A stretch of DNA of 64,000 bases. Origin: Odontocerum albicorne (taxonomy: Eukaryota > Arthropoda > Insecta > Trichoptera > Odontoceridae). The translations under genes and the position numbers were made by a program. The notes under the pieces were generated by a model that saw only the letters and a list, made by a program, of their open reading frames with translations, made no database searches and was not told the DNA's origin. The DNA is taken from NCBI GenBank assembly GCA_949825065.1, contig OX463849.1:30554043-30618042 (forward strand). Reading direction: 5' to 3'. Shown piece by piece: positions 34,228 through 44,637 of the stretch. Each line of letters begins with the position of its first letter. The stretch's first letter is position 1.

Positions 34228-35065
34228 GTTTTCTAAACTATGTCTCGCACCATTTGTACTAGTACACGTGATTAATTCTGCTAACCGTTATAAGTCGTCC
34301 TGCGAATCTATGTCTTGCACCGTTTGTGCAAGTACAAGTACATATGATTAATTCTGCTAACCGTTATAAGTCGTCCTGCCAATCTACGTCTCGTACCGTT
34401 TGTACAAGTACAAGTACACATGGTTAATTCTGCTAACCGTTATAAGTCGTCCTGCCAATCTATGTCTCGCACCGTTTGTACAAGTACAAGTACACATGAT
34501 CAATTCTGCTGACCGTTATAAGTCGTCCTGCCAAGTTATGTCTCGCACCGTTTGTACAAGTACAAGTACACATGATTAATTCTGCTGACCGTTATAAGTC
34601 GTCCTGCCAATCTATGTCTCGCACCGTTTGTACAAGTACAAGTACACATGGTTAATTCTGCTAACCGTTATAAGTCGTCCTGCCAATTTATGTCTCGTAC
34701 CGTTTGTACAAGTACAAGTACACATGGTTAATTCTGCTAACCGTTATAAGTCGTCCTGCCAATCTATGTCTCGCACCGTTTGTACAAGTACAAGTACACA
34801 TGATTAATTCTGCTGACCGTTATAAGTCGTCCTGCCAAGCTATGTCTCGCACCGTTTGTACAAGTACAAGTACACATGATTAATTCTGCTAACCGTTATA
34901 AGTCGTCCTGCCAATCTATGTCTCGCACCGTTTGTACAAGTACGAGTACACATGATTAATTCTGCTAACCGTTATAAGTCGTCCTGCCAATATATGTCTC
35001 GCACCGTCTGTACAAGTACGAGTACACATGATTAATTCTGATAATCGTTATAAGTCGTCCTATCG
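34228..35065. repeat. 76-bp tandem array, eleven copies
   Basis: AATTCTG recurs at 34274, 34350, 34426, 34502, 34578, 34654, 34730, 34806, 34882, 34958 and 35034, exactly 76 bp apart. Each unit has CGTTATAAGTCGTCCTGCCA, ATGTCTCGCACCG and TTGTACAAGTACAAGTACAC. The GTAC-rich part is self-complementary. The outer copies are the most diverged, as expected of unequal exchange. Confidence 0.97.
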
Positions 35066-35680
35066 ATCAAGTCATGTAGGCTGTATCAACATTTATCCAT
35101 TTTTTTAATAATTCTTCTTAAAAAACTGTTAAGAAACCTTTTTTTGAAATTTAGTTAGTTTTTTCATGAATGTTTACAAGAAAACAATGTTTTCTATTAA
35201 CGAACAAATACCACACAACAAACCACATTTTGGAAAAGACTGGTCCAGACCAGTTTTAACTCCGCACCCCCGCAAAACATCTGCATTTTAATCATAGCAC
35301 TTAAAGCCGAAGCTTTTGGAAGCCTTTAATTAGCTACAATAGCCTTTTCCGAGAGTAAAGAACTCATTAATTTCAAAATAAACTTCCAAAGTGCCCTATA
35401 TAAACTAAAAGTACCGAAATCTTCAATTCGAATGAACATTGGACGGATTAATCATGTTCATCATCTAAATTTTGGTTTGAGATTAGCTGTAGATGTTTCA
35501 TTGGAGTGAGTATTTGGTTCGTCATCTTTTTCGTTCATGTAACAAGACTTGGTTGTCGTTCAATAGCAGCTGAGATTATTCCAGCTGCTTTTGGATAAAA
35601 ATTAAGGGAAGAACTGGACTGCAATTTTGAAGCACCACAAATCGTTCCCATAATTTCCATTTACGCAGCATGTACTCGTA
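35066..35680. other. no gene recognised
   Basis: AT-rich DNA without recognisable element. Confidence 0.4.
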
Positions 35681-35683
35681 TAT

Positions 35684-35765
35684 ATATGATGACCTTTGGG
35701 GTCAATTTGGTAAGACGCCTGTCTTCCTGTCTGGGAGTTGTCAATTCGATGGAACCCATTTTTTT
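35684..35765 (+). repeat. SINE family 2 head
   Basis: GGGGTCAATTTGGTAAGACG followed by CTGTCTTCCTGTCTGGGAG and TGTCAATTCGATGGAACC aligns with the tRNA-like head of the SINE at 28590-28790 in plus orientation. Confidence 0.55.
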
Positions 35766-36235
35766 CAGGTTTTAAAATGAGATATTTTTAACATATTTCT
35801 GGTTGGTAAGAAGCCTGCGCATGCAGTGGAATGCAATATGCTATATATATGGGCTAGTCAAATATTATATAATAGTTGGCGTTTCACAATGAAGCTAGCA
35901 ATACATCTAATAGTGGACTTAAAAAAACACTAATCTACAATATTTCAAATTTTTAATGTCGAGTGCCAGAGTCAAAGTTAAGCCCTTCTCTGTATCCTCA
36001 CTTGATGCTTGTGTTTAAAAGTATTGAACATGCAAGGTATTTCAAATGTTGCGTTTTCGCCTGCATTTGTAGCTCACATGACTTATTCCAAATTTCCTGG
36101 AAACATCTTCTACGGTTAGGTAAGAGAAGGCAGAAGACAGCACGGTGTGCAGCAAAAGAGATATAAGAACGTACTGCGTGATACTCTCAAAAACAAATAT
36201 GCTCAGAGAGCCTTTGATCGATCAGAAAACCTAAT
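35766..36235. other. no gene recognised
   Basis: The ORF at 35963-36166 (67 codons) has no recognised motif. Confidence 0.35.
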
Positions 36236-36236
36236 A

Positions 36237-36352
36237 TTGATCCAGGTACCTTACATTGATCAAAGTGCCTTAACTTGATCAAGGTGCCTTATATTGATCA
36301 AGGAACCTTACATTTATCAAAGAGACTTGCATTGATCAAAAAGCCTTACATC
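36237..36352. repeat. 19-bp tandem repeat, six copies
   Basis: Units of the form TTGATCAAGGTGCCTTACA follow each other with a 19-bp period. Each contains TTGATCAA, an 8-bp palindrome. Units have drifted by one to four bases. Confidence 0.9.
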
Positions 36353-36530
36353 GATACATTTTCGAACCGATTGGCCACTTCAATCAAGTGATGTCAAAGG
36401 ATAGTTTTGCTGTATTCGAAGTTTTCTATAAAAATACCAGTAACTTGCTGAGATGTTTGAATTCCGGGATTTAAGCCTCTTTATAGGTGTATTAACTGCA
36501 CTGCGAGGAATTTATCTCCTCAGCTCTTAA

Positions 36531-37096
36531 CCATTCCCTTCCTGTGCTAAAAATGAGCGATTTAAAATCGGAAAAATAAGAATATTCATAGTCAACCGCT
36601 TAAATTAATTATATTTGAAGTCAAAAGTGATAATAATTATAATTTTATTGCTGTAAACAAGAAAAAAACATTGGCCGACGTTCACAAAACAGGTGAAGAG
36701 ACCACCTCAAATGGATGCCCGCGAGCTAATAAAGCGAGATAAGCGAGCGAACTGAGATTCTATTTCTTGCGTTCTCATTTACCAAAGGACAGTGAGAGTG
36801 AGACGTAAATAGCGTCGCTTCCTCACCCATAGCGTTTTTTTAGAATGAATATACCTACATCACACACTGGCTCACGTTTGGTTTTATTTGTGAATTTATT
36901 CCTGATTTTCACAAAATATCTCTGATGCGGCCGATAAGTGCTAATTATTGTATTATTAATCTTTTTTTTTCATTCGATGCGTTAATGTATTACGGAGGAA
37001 AATTTAAAATCTGAACCCAGTATTTATTATATTTATAGAAATATTAAAGTTTTTAGAAGCAATGTGTACTAGTTATACATCACAGGAAACGAAGGG
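36531..37096. mobile_element. piggyBac-type MITE, copy 2 (566 bp)
   Basis: TTAA stands at 36527-36530 and 37097-37100. The left end CCATTCCCTTCCTGTGCTAA and right end (reverse complement CCCTTCGTTTCCTGTGATG) form the inverted termini. It shares the interior with copies 1 and 3 but lacks about 40 bp after the left end (the CGCGCGTTTCGGTGCTG region). No transposase is encoded. A LINE RT remnant begins 25 bp to its right, as it also does near copy 1. Confidence 0.8.
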
Positions 37097-37119
37097 TTAA
37101 AAAGATATGGTACCACAGT

Positions 37120-37360
37120 CAAATTACTTCCGCAATTTCTTCGTCAAGGAGATGTGTCTTCTTTCCGCTCTTCCTCTGTCTTGAATTTACCTCTAAAATA
37201 TCAGTTGAAGGATCTCAATTTTTTTGCCTGCACCATAACATATGTCCAAAGTACTCTCATTATCTCCTTCTGATGTTGAATAATACCGAATTATTCATTA
37301 TCATCTATTTCAGCTCATTCGCAGCATTCTTTGATAGCATCACTTTTCAAAAGCTCGTAA
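37120..37360 (-). pseudogene. LINE reverse transcriptase C-terminal remnant
   Basis: Minus-strand readings give CYQRMLRMS, FNIRRR, FGHML, KIEILQLIF and a RGRAERRHISL-like end, the usual order RRMLR, I-x-x-RK, YLGH-x-x-R, EILQLI-x-G, GRRR-x-SWL of insect LINE ORF2 tails. Frameshifts and stops abound. Homologous to 1340-1545. Confidence 0.65.
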
Positions 37361-38110
37361 TTTATTTGTCGTAGCCAAAGTAAATACAAATAATAAATAA
37401 ATAAAAAAATATATAATTAACATAATGTAAATAAATAATCAAAATATAATGCTTGTTTTGAATCTACTTATGTAGCTGTTAAATTTAAACATCATTTCTG
37501 TCTAAATCTAAATAATCTCTTAGCTTTGGTGGGATATCGGCGTCCTTCTCTCTTCCACCGATCTTGCTCTTTCTCTCTCCAAACAAACTTAGTTTTATTA
37601 CACCGCAATGTTTGTTTGCTTCGAGGGGAATTTCGTCTTTTAAGTTGTAAAATTTAATTCTGAACGATACGGTACGACAAGAAAGCGTTATTGTCAACTT
37701 TTCAGAAATAATTTCCTTAATATTTAGCTATTTTTGGCATTATAAAAAATGGTTGAATTTTCTTACGAAACCATAATGATTCGTATTGATATTTTCTCAA
37801 ATGGAATTGAGCAAGCTAGTTATACTGTACTGTTTTTTTTTTAATTAATTTTATGTAGCTTACATATGCAGTTGAAATTAAAATTACTTGACAAATCTCT
37901 AGGTAAAAAAACTATAAACTAAGAAATATTTTCAGTGAAAACAACTAGCTCCCATTACTTAGAAATCTCAATATGCTTCATTCAAAAAGGTTTTTAAAAA
38001 TTATGAAGATATCAATATTTAAGGCCTTCTTCATAAAGCACAACCCGCGAAATAAAAAAAAAGCTTTTTGCAATTTCTTTCAGTATCTCAAATAGTAGTT
38101 ATATTATGAA
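37361..38110. other. no gene recognised
   Basis: The minus-strand ORF at 37485-37697 (70 codons) has no recognised domain. Confidence 0.35.
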
Positions 38111-38119
38111 CATAACATA

Positions 38120-39515
38120 AAAGCTGTAAGCTCCCGGAAGTGATAATATACCAAACAAACTCATAAAATATGGCGGCAAAGAACTAGCGAAAAGCCTCCA
38201 TAAACTTTACAACTTGTTCCTTGAAACTACAACAATACCAAATGAATGGAGGGCCAGTATAACGATTCCCATCTTCAAAAAAGGACAAAAATCTGATCCT
38301 GGTAACTACAGAGGAATATATCTTTTAAGCGCATTTTTCCAGCTCTTCACCAACATCCTAAGAGTAAAATTAGAACAACAAATTGAAAATAGAGATGAAC
38401 AACAAGGATTCCGAAGAAACAGATCTACTACAGATGCTATATTCATACTGCGGCAAATTAAAGAAAAGTCTTTGGAATACAACAAAACTGCTTAGCTTAC
38501 CTTGCTCTTATGGATCTGACTAAGGCCTTTGATAGAATTCAACAAGAAGATGTAATAAGTATTTTGCTCAAAAGGAACGTGTCACTCTCCATCGCCAAAA
38601 TCATTAGAGACGTAAACCTGAATAACTCCACAAGAATTCGCGTAGACGGAGAACACTAATGACAAGGAGATAGTTTAAGCCCATTTCTATTTAACTTGGT
38701 TATGGATAAAATTATAGAAGAAGTTACCGAACTTAACCTGGGATACAAGATGGGCGACAATATGCTAAACATCATATGCTATGCTAACAATGCCACAATC
38801 ATAGCCGAATCAGAGGAAGACCTGCAACAAATGCTACTTCGATTTCACACTGCTTCCAAAAAATACAACATGTCTATCTCCATCAGGAAGACTAAATGCA
38901 TGACTTTAGCCGGAGAGCAAGTTGGATGCAGTGTGGCAATCGACGACACACCGATTGAACAAGTAACAAAATTTAAATACTTGGGTGCTAGCATAATGTG
39001 CAATAATGACCTCTATGGTGAAGTGCTTGAACAATCACAAAAGGCCGCAGCTATTTCCGGATGTTTAAAGAACACTATTTGGAAAAACAAGCATATGAAC
39101 ATCCAAAGCAAGATGAGAATATACAAGACCTGTGTCCGCCCCATAATGACATATAGCATAGAGTCCAGAGCCGACACTGTCAGAACCAAAAATCTCCTTC
39201 GAACCAGCGAAATGAAGGTACTTAGGAGTATCGCTGGCAAAACCCTTCGTGATAGAGTACGTAACACAGAAATCCGAAGGACGTGCGTAGTTGAAGATAT
39301 TGTCAGATGGGGATGACAGAGAAGAAGGTTCTGGAACAAACACCTATCCAGAATGGCGGAACCAAGAGCAGTAAGAATGGCCAGGGGCAGTATCCCCCAA
39401 GCAAGCAGACATCCAGGACGACCTCCCAAAAGATGGAAAGACAGCTGGCAGTTGACGTCGCAAGAGGCAAACAATGATGCAGGACCATAACAGGCCAACA
39501 GGCCTAAAATAAGAT
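38120..39515 (+). pseudogene. LINE (family B) reverse transcriptase, broken
   Basis: This is the largest LINE fragment. It begins inside RT with APGSDNIPNKLIKYGGKEL, then FKKGQKSDPGNYRGIYLLS (motif 2), QQGFRRNRSTTDAIFILRQI, a frameshift near 38495, MDLTKAFDRI (motif A with the first catalytic Asp), two in-frame stops after VDGEH, GDSLSPFLFN, and ICYANNATIIAES where YADD is expected. KYLGASI, YSIESRADTVRTKNLL and LRDRVRNTEIRRTC follow to a stop at 39316; the tail to about 39515 carries GRPPKRW-like and DAGP-like residues in shifted frames. The catalytic YADD has become YANN, so the enzyme is dead apart from the stops. Endonuclease and ORF1 are absent. A second 3' end of this family is at 13918-14325. 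Antisense ORFs here are shadows. Confidence 0.9.
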
Positions 39516-39595
39516 GAAGAAGACATAAAACCGTATATTTTTCCGTATAGTTGGATTAGATGTTGCTCCTGTCATCAATCTTAAGACATTGTAAT

Positions 39596-40060
39596 TAGTT
39601 TAATCATCACTGTTTATTCCACTTTATGTAACCGTATGACCCGACCGGTTTCAAAGTTTACACCTCATCATCAGGGGAGCACAAACATGACCGAATTCTG
39701 TTCGAATTGGTACCGAAATACACACTTCTAATGGTAAACATTCGGGTTGGGGATTGTGGGTGCAGGGAGGGAGGAGACAAGTTCACCGAGCACGGCGAGA
39801 TTCTGGGAATATATGTGTTTGTCAGACGTTTACCCCGATGCACTGACTTTCTCTAATCTGTCCAATTTATTTCCGATACAACTGATATCTAAGAATTTGG
39901 CATCATCGATAGAAAATGTGTGATTTTCACGGTGACAATGATAAGCCATTTGAATGAGATCCCTCTTAATATTTAGAAGGTATGATTCAAACATGACTAG
40001 AAAAAATATTGTAGAATAGAAGCATGGGTAAAAACTACAATTCTGCACGTCGAGACATTA
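39596..40060 (-). pseudogene. Penelope-like element 3' end, copy 2
   Basis: On the minus strand the reading MAYHCHRENHTFSIDDAKFL, then SCIGNKLDRLE matches the end of the GIY-YIG region of the copy at 20604-21068. NTYIPRISP and SVYFGTNSNRI follow in a shifted frame, then the 3' region with CTCCCCTGATGATGAGG and GTGGAATAAACAGTG. It is truncated upstream at about 40060 and lacks the YIG block and RT. Confidence 0.8.
39631..39674 (-). ncRNA. hammerhead-ribozyme-like core, copy 2
   Basis: Reading the minus strand: CTGATGA (39674-39668) is the exact hammerhead core, followed by a short stem-loop region and GAAAC (39652-39648). ACCG then pairs perfectly with CGGT 11 nt later as a 4-bp stem III, followed by U as the possible cleavage nucleotide. 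Stem I is not evident in the flanks. Compared with 21121 this copy has the better core and stem III. Confidence 0.45.
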
Positions 40061-40061
40061 A

Positions 40062-40815
40062 AAAAAACATGGACTTATTTACCGTTGAAGAGGGATGAAT
40101 GTCCCGCGAGCTCCATATCAAAGCACCATAATCTGACGTTTCAGAAACAAGCGAACATTTACGGCAATAACCTGTCATAGTAGACTTGGAATAAAAAAAC
40201 GTCAGAATGTCATATTGTGATACGTATCTTTCGGCATTTTCAATTTTCTAGAAAAGGGACTAATAAAAACTACCTCGAGGTTTTCTAAACATATATTTTT
40301 TTCATTTGCATGGTACCATTCAACAAATTGATAAAATTGTTCTGATTTTTAAATATTTTAAAGAGCGAGGACATGAGACAATATTATCTTCGGTCTTAGT
40401 AATCGAGACATCAGTCTTAAAACTACAATAGTAAGCCGATAGGCTCTAGTTCATCAACGTACGTGTTTCTTTTACTACCCCGCACGTGAAGAGGTAACAA
40501 CACTTTCACGGGCGTCACATTGAGCGCTTGTGAGGATTGTTTCAATGAAAAATAAACCCCAGTGTAAAATAAACTTCCTATGGCCTCGAAGGCTGTTTTT
40601 ATCATTGTGGATTTCACAAAGTTGTGAACATGTTTTGAAGCAATTGATGCAAATTTTCTACATAAAATATTAATTTTGCCATTAAACATGAATTTGAAAA
40701 TGCCTCAAAATTTGCATTATTATCCAGCTCCAGTGTATAGTTAAAATAATTTAAATATCTACCCAAACATCACAAGCAACATTTCCAATGCCTACGATAT
40801 GGCTGTTAGAAACCT
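40062..40815. other. no gene recognised
   Basis: The minus-strand ORF at 40423-40689 (88 codons) contains no motif I recognise; surrounding sequence is mixed in composition and may be an old element. Confidence 0.3.
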
Positions 40816-40818
40816 TCA

Positions 40819-41035
40819 GCTACCCCCTTCAAATGACACCGGCACTTTTTCGATACCTGTGAATTTGGTTATACCTTTTCTTTCGGAAACAAATAGGAAA
40901 AAAACATGACGGTGTGATCCAATCGTCTCACTTCGGCGTGCCATCGAATCCATGTACAGTGGCGAGGCCGGTAAGTTTACTGGTATACAACGACTCACTG
41001 ATTTAAAAAAGAGAAAAGAAGAAAATAAAAAAAGT
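40819..41035 (+). repeat. tRNA-derived SINE, family 1, copy 3 (headless)
   Basis: It starts inside the body with CTTCAAATGACAC and CACTTTTTCG, then CCAATCGTCTCACTTCGGCG and GGTAAGTTTACTGGTATACA, and ends in an A-rich tail with ATTTAAAAAAGAG. It matches 24812-25110 across the 3' half and lacks the tRNA-like head, as 5'-truncated copies do. Confidence 0.75.
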
Positions 41036-41655
41036 TTATGATGCAAAAAAATATTTATTTATAGACAAAAAGAACAAGACTTAAATTATATCCACAATCC
41101 TAAATAAATATAACATATGAACATCTTCCAAAACGCAATTCAGGAATCTTTCAAAATATGGTGCATGAGAAAACCGATGCAAAGATCAACACGAAAAATA
41201 AAAACTCAATCAAATATGGTTAAGAAAATTCAATCAATAATACAAGACTTAAGTAGGAAAAAATAAAATCTCTCTCATGAGCAACGAGAATTCTAAATTA
41301 TAGGGCAAATTATAAAAACTTATGATGAGTCTCGCAGTGAAAACGTAAGTTTGAAGAAATTACAGAGAAGGGCCGTTCTGAAGTTAACAACGTACTCGTA
41401 TATTGGGTTGTCCGGCAAGTATTGTAATTTCGTATTTTGAGGCCTAATTCAAATTGTATCCAACGCTTGTAGACGTTGGTTTTCGATATTTTCTGTATCT
41501 TATGTCAATTTCTTGATGAGTAAAACTCTAGTTCTTCTCAATCAACACCTTGATTTTTGCTTCATTAGTGGTAATCTTCCAGGGTGAATACTATCTACAA
41601 TCGCATTACATTTCAAGCCACCTCTGGGTGATGAAAGTTGACTAAACAAACTTGT
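41036..41655. other. no gene recognised
   Basis: A plus reading near 41330-41385 (NVSLKKLQRRAVLKLT) faintly resembles a LINE RT tail but is too short to call. Confidence 0.3.
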
Positions 41656-41659
41656 AATG

Positions 41660-41742
41660 AAAGCATAAGTGAATGTTATGAATGAGGATGACCGAGAAAA
41701 TTATTTGACCAGGTGAATGGAATTTTGAAAGAAGGAAATATA
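41660..41742 (+). pseudogene. LINE 3' tail (family A), left part split by mariner
   Basis: Reads FDQVNGILKEGNI across frames, ending where the mariner terminus CTAGGTTAGTCAAAAAG begins. The tail resumes at 42293 with RNRK-like residues and a degraded terminus, so the LINE end was split by the insertion. Confidence 0.6.
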
Positions 41743-42292
41743 CTAGGTTAGTCAAAAAGTTTTGAAAGCCGAAATGAAAATACATTTTTTTTGGGGGGAA
41801 ATCACTTTTATTGCTCAGTATAGTCTCCCATAAGATCAATACACTTGGTCCAACGATCTTCCAACTTTGTTGTCCCATCACGGAAGTGACTTTCTGGAAG
41901 GCCTGCAAAATACTCCTCTACGACGGCTATAACCTCTTCGTTTGATGAAAAATGCTTTCCACGAAGGAATTTTTTGAGGTGTGAGAACAGCCAGAAGTCA
42001 GAGGGAGCTAAATCTGGCAAATAGGGTGGATGCTGCAACAATTCGTACCCCAATTCACTGATTTTCGCGATGGTTTTTTGAGCTGTGAGAGCAGGTGCAT
42101 TGTCTTGATGAAAAATGATTTTTTTCTTCTGCAAACCGGGTCTTTTTCACATTTTTTTTCATCCAACTGGTCCAAAAGGTCACAATAATAATCAGAGTTG
42201 ATTGTCTTACCAGTTTGGAGATAATCTATCAATAAAATTCCTTTTGCATCCCAAAAAACTGACGCTAACACCTTCTTGGCCGATTTCTGGAC
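41743..42292 (-). mobile_element. truncated mariner inserted in a LINE tail
   Basis: The left side has a mariner-like terminus TTAGTCAAAAAGTTTTGAAAG. On the minus strand the transposase reads SVFWDAKGILLIDYL, TINSDYYCDLLDQL, HQDNAPALTAQ (second Asp), LLQHPPYLPDLAPSDFWLF (third Asp of the DD34D set), and a complete C-terminus KCIDLMGDYTEQ. A frameshift in an A run near 42130 separates the first two parts. The HTH, the first catalytic Asp and the other terminal repeat are absent beyond 42292, where LINE sequence resumes, so more than half the element was lost after insertion. Confidence 0.85.
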
Positions 42293-42425
42293 ACGAGGAG
42301 TAATAGAAATAGGAAAGCCGTATGCGAGGATTTATGAATATGGTGGAAGTGAAGGAATATAACGATTTGGCAATCTATACTCTCTGTATATCCCAACACC
42401 TGGTGGTATGTTTGTATGTATGCAT
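42293..42425 (+). pseudogene. LINE 3' tail (family A), right part split by mariner
   Basis: RGVIEIGKPYARI in one frame and RNRKAVC-like residues in another continue the family A signature that stops at 41742; the end CTGTATATCCCAACACCTGG corresponds to the LLSAYPD terminus. Confidence 0.5.
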
Positions 42426-42885
42426 TATTTAGTATTCGCAGTATTGCGTCTGTAAAAAAGTTAATAAAAACTTTTGTGTTACTGCAAGAACCTTACCAAA
42501 TCAAAAAAAGTATAACAATATTTATAAAGTTACTTAAATAGTTGACTTTTCATTTATAAGACGAAGTCTATACATAATATTAGGATTATATTTTTAGTTC
42601 GACGAAAAGCGGATAAATAGCTTTTAAGAAAATCCGGAATTATTCCCAGTTAATCCCGGATAACGGTGGATCTTCTGTAGTATGAAACTAACAAAAGGTA
42701 AATATGTATTTAATTCCAACAACGAATATTTACAAATGTAATCCGGCCATTGGAAATTTAATCAAATTTTTAATCCAAAGCACACAAAGTGTGCGGTTCT
42801 TCAATTTGTGAATAATTTAAATAATATTTTTTACAATAAAGATTAAAATGTATTTTTAAATTTTGTGGAAGTCAATTTAGTAAAA
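42426..42885. other. no gene recognised
   Basis: AT-rich DNA; a perfect small palindrome GCACACAAAGTGTGC at about 42779. Confidence 0.4.
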
Positions 42886-42889
42886 TAAT

Positions 42890-43008
42890 GGACGGGGGGG
42901 AAGGACGTTCAGTATGATAGGGTCATTCATAGTTGGGGGGACGTTCAGAGTGGCGGGGATGTTTACAGTTGGGGGGGTGCGGAGAATATATTTGGGACGT
43001 CAGGGTGG
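42890..43008. other. G-run cluster behind the gag ORF
   Basis: The plus strand has GGGGGGG, GGGGGG, GGCGGGG and GGGGGGG within about 90 bp, spacing compatible with a G-quadruplex. It lies just after the gag stop codon (minus strand), in the place where ORF2 of a Jockey element would be expected to begin. Confidence 0.6.
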
Positions 43009-44637
43009 CTAAATTTGGTGTTCGAGTGAGTGCAATCTATTTTCTTGGATGAAGTTAAGGTAGTTCATGGCTGCGGTGATGGCTGATCTTAGATTGTTTA
43101 TTACGAGGTCGAGATTTTGGGTGGGGGAGAGCGGTGTGTGGTTTTGGGGTGTATTTGAAGATAACAGGGGGCGTGGGGTTGCTATATTTGCGTAAGAAAC
43201 GCTGGAGGTGACTGGTCTCGATGCACTCTGGGGGGCAAAAGATCGATGAGAGGTGGTATTGTTTGCTGGGTGGGCGGTGGGGGGTGCAGTTTGAGAGGGG
43301 CTGCTTTTAGGGAAGCGCGGGCAGCCTCTGTAATTGGCCGTGTGTGGGCCTCCACAGTTACAGCAGGTGGTAGGAGTGTCTATGGCCTTCCTGCATTTGG
43401 AGGTGTGGTGCGATCTGCCGCACTTCACGCATGTGGCTGGAGCGTGGCAGTTGCTGGATGAATGGGCGAATCCTTGGCAGCGGTGGCATTGGCCCATTCC
43501 TTTACGTTTGTGGAGGTCCTCCACCGTGACTCGAATGTCGAGGACACCGCGGAGTTCGGTAAAGATCCTTTTGCCGGATGGGTCTCTTGATAATTTGGCA
43601 ATGACCATGGGTAGCTCCACTCTGTTCCGGTTCTTCATCCGGTAGATATTCAGAACCGGATACTCTAATGATTTCAATTCCTCCGCGATGTCTTCGATAC
43701 TAATGGAGGTTGGTATTCCACGAATGACGGATAGCAGTGGCTTTTCACTTTCTAGGTGAAAGGAATGGTAAGGAATGGCGAGGGAATCCGTGATGTGGAC
43801 GAGTGCGCGGTAGGCCTCGACGGTTTCGGTCGAGATTTTTAGGTCTCCGTTTGGCGTGATTTTTGAAGAGAAAGTGATCTTCTGAGACCTGAGTTTTGTT
43901 CTCAGGTCTCCATATCGGTCTGAATTGTGGAGGACAATAGGGGGAATGCGGTACTTTCTGACCGGAAGTGGGGTTGGTGTGTTTCTGGGGATGGCGCGGA
44001 GGGTATGGGAAGAGGAGGGCTGGGTGGGCCTCTCATCTTCTTACTTGTTGGAGTCACGGTGGTCTGCGGGTTTGGCAGGGGGCGGGTGAGGAGGGGGGCT
44101 CGCTGGGGATTTGAGAGTCCTTTTCCGGTTAGTGGTGGCCGATTGCCAGTCCATGTCCGGGACATCCGGGGTAGGGATCTCTGGTGGGGTGAGTGGGGCG
44201 TTGAGACTGGGGATGAGGTTCGGTGATGTTGAGACTGGGGGAACAGGCGATGCGGTGGATGGGTCTGTTGGCTGGTTCTTAAGGGAGAGCTCAAGATTTC
44301 CTTTACGGCAGAGGTCTCGAAAGAGCTTTCCCAATTTTAGGGTCGCCTCCTTCGAGACTGACTCTGATTTGAGGAAGTCAAAGGCTTCCTTCAAGGAGAT
44401 GTTCTGCTCAGGAGATGGTGAGCAGTGCGGTAATCTGGCGTGGGTGGTAGACGGCGGGGTATCGGGGATGGACAACGGCGATTCCTTCTTTCTTGAGGAA
44501 GGAGACGTTCGGCTCAGCGGGTGACATGGCAAGGGCGGTGGACGGTGAGGCGCGGGCACTAGGGTGGACGAGAGCAATTCTTTAACGATGATGGTGCGAG
44601 GAGTTTTTATGTAAAATTCCGCTTTAGTGGGCTTCAT
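43009..44637 (-). pseudogene. Jockey-type LINE ORF1 (gag-like), one in-frame stop
   Basis: Reading from ATG at 44637, one frame runs 543 codons to the stop at 43009, interrupted by a single TAA at 44043-44041 (codon 199). The N-terminal 200 residues are Pro/Ser/Lys-rich with a charged helix-like part (LKEAFDFLKSESVSKEATLK). After the stop, RKYRIPPIVLHN, KITPNGDLKIST, VEAYRALVHI, IPYHSFHLESEKPLLSVIRG and DIAEELKSLEYPV give the PRE_C2HC-type domain of Jockey-clade gag proteins. Three CCHC-like zinc knuckles follow: C-x2-C-x4-H-x4-C in QCHRCQGFAHSSSNC, CVKCGRSHHTSKC and CCNCGGPHTANYRGC. Such proteins bind RNA and coat the retrotransposon. No ORF2 follows. Codons and GC content differ sharply from the surrounding DNA. 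ORFs antisense to it are shadows. Confidence 0.9.

Noticed and set aside
27055..35065. Regularly spaced repeats resembling a CRISPR array
   Set aside because: Units are continuous tandem copies without unique spacers, and the genome is eukaryotic.
43246..44524. Several plus-strand ORFs of 71-137 codons
   Set aside because: They are antisense to the gag ORF, are Gly/Val-rich because of its GC content, and have no domain.
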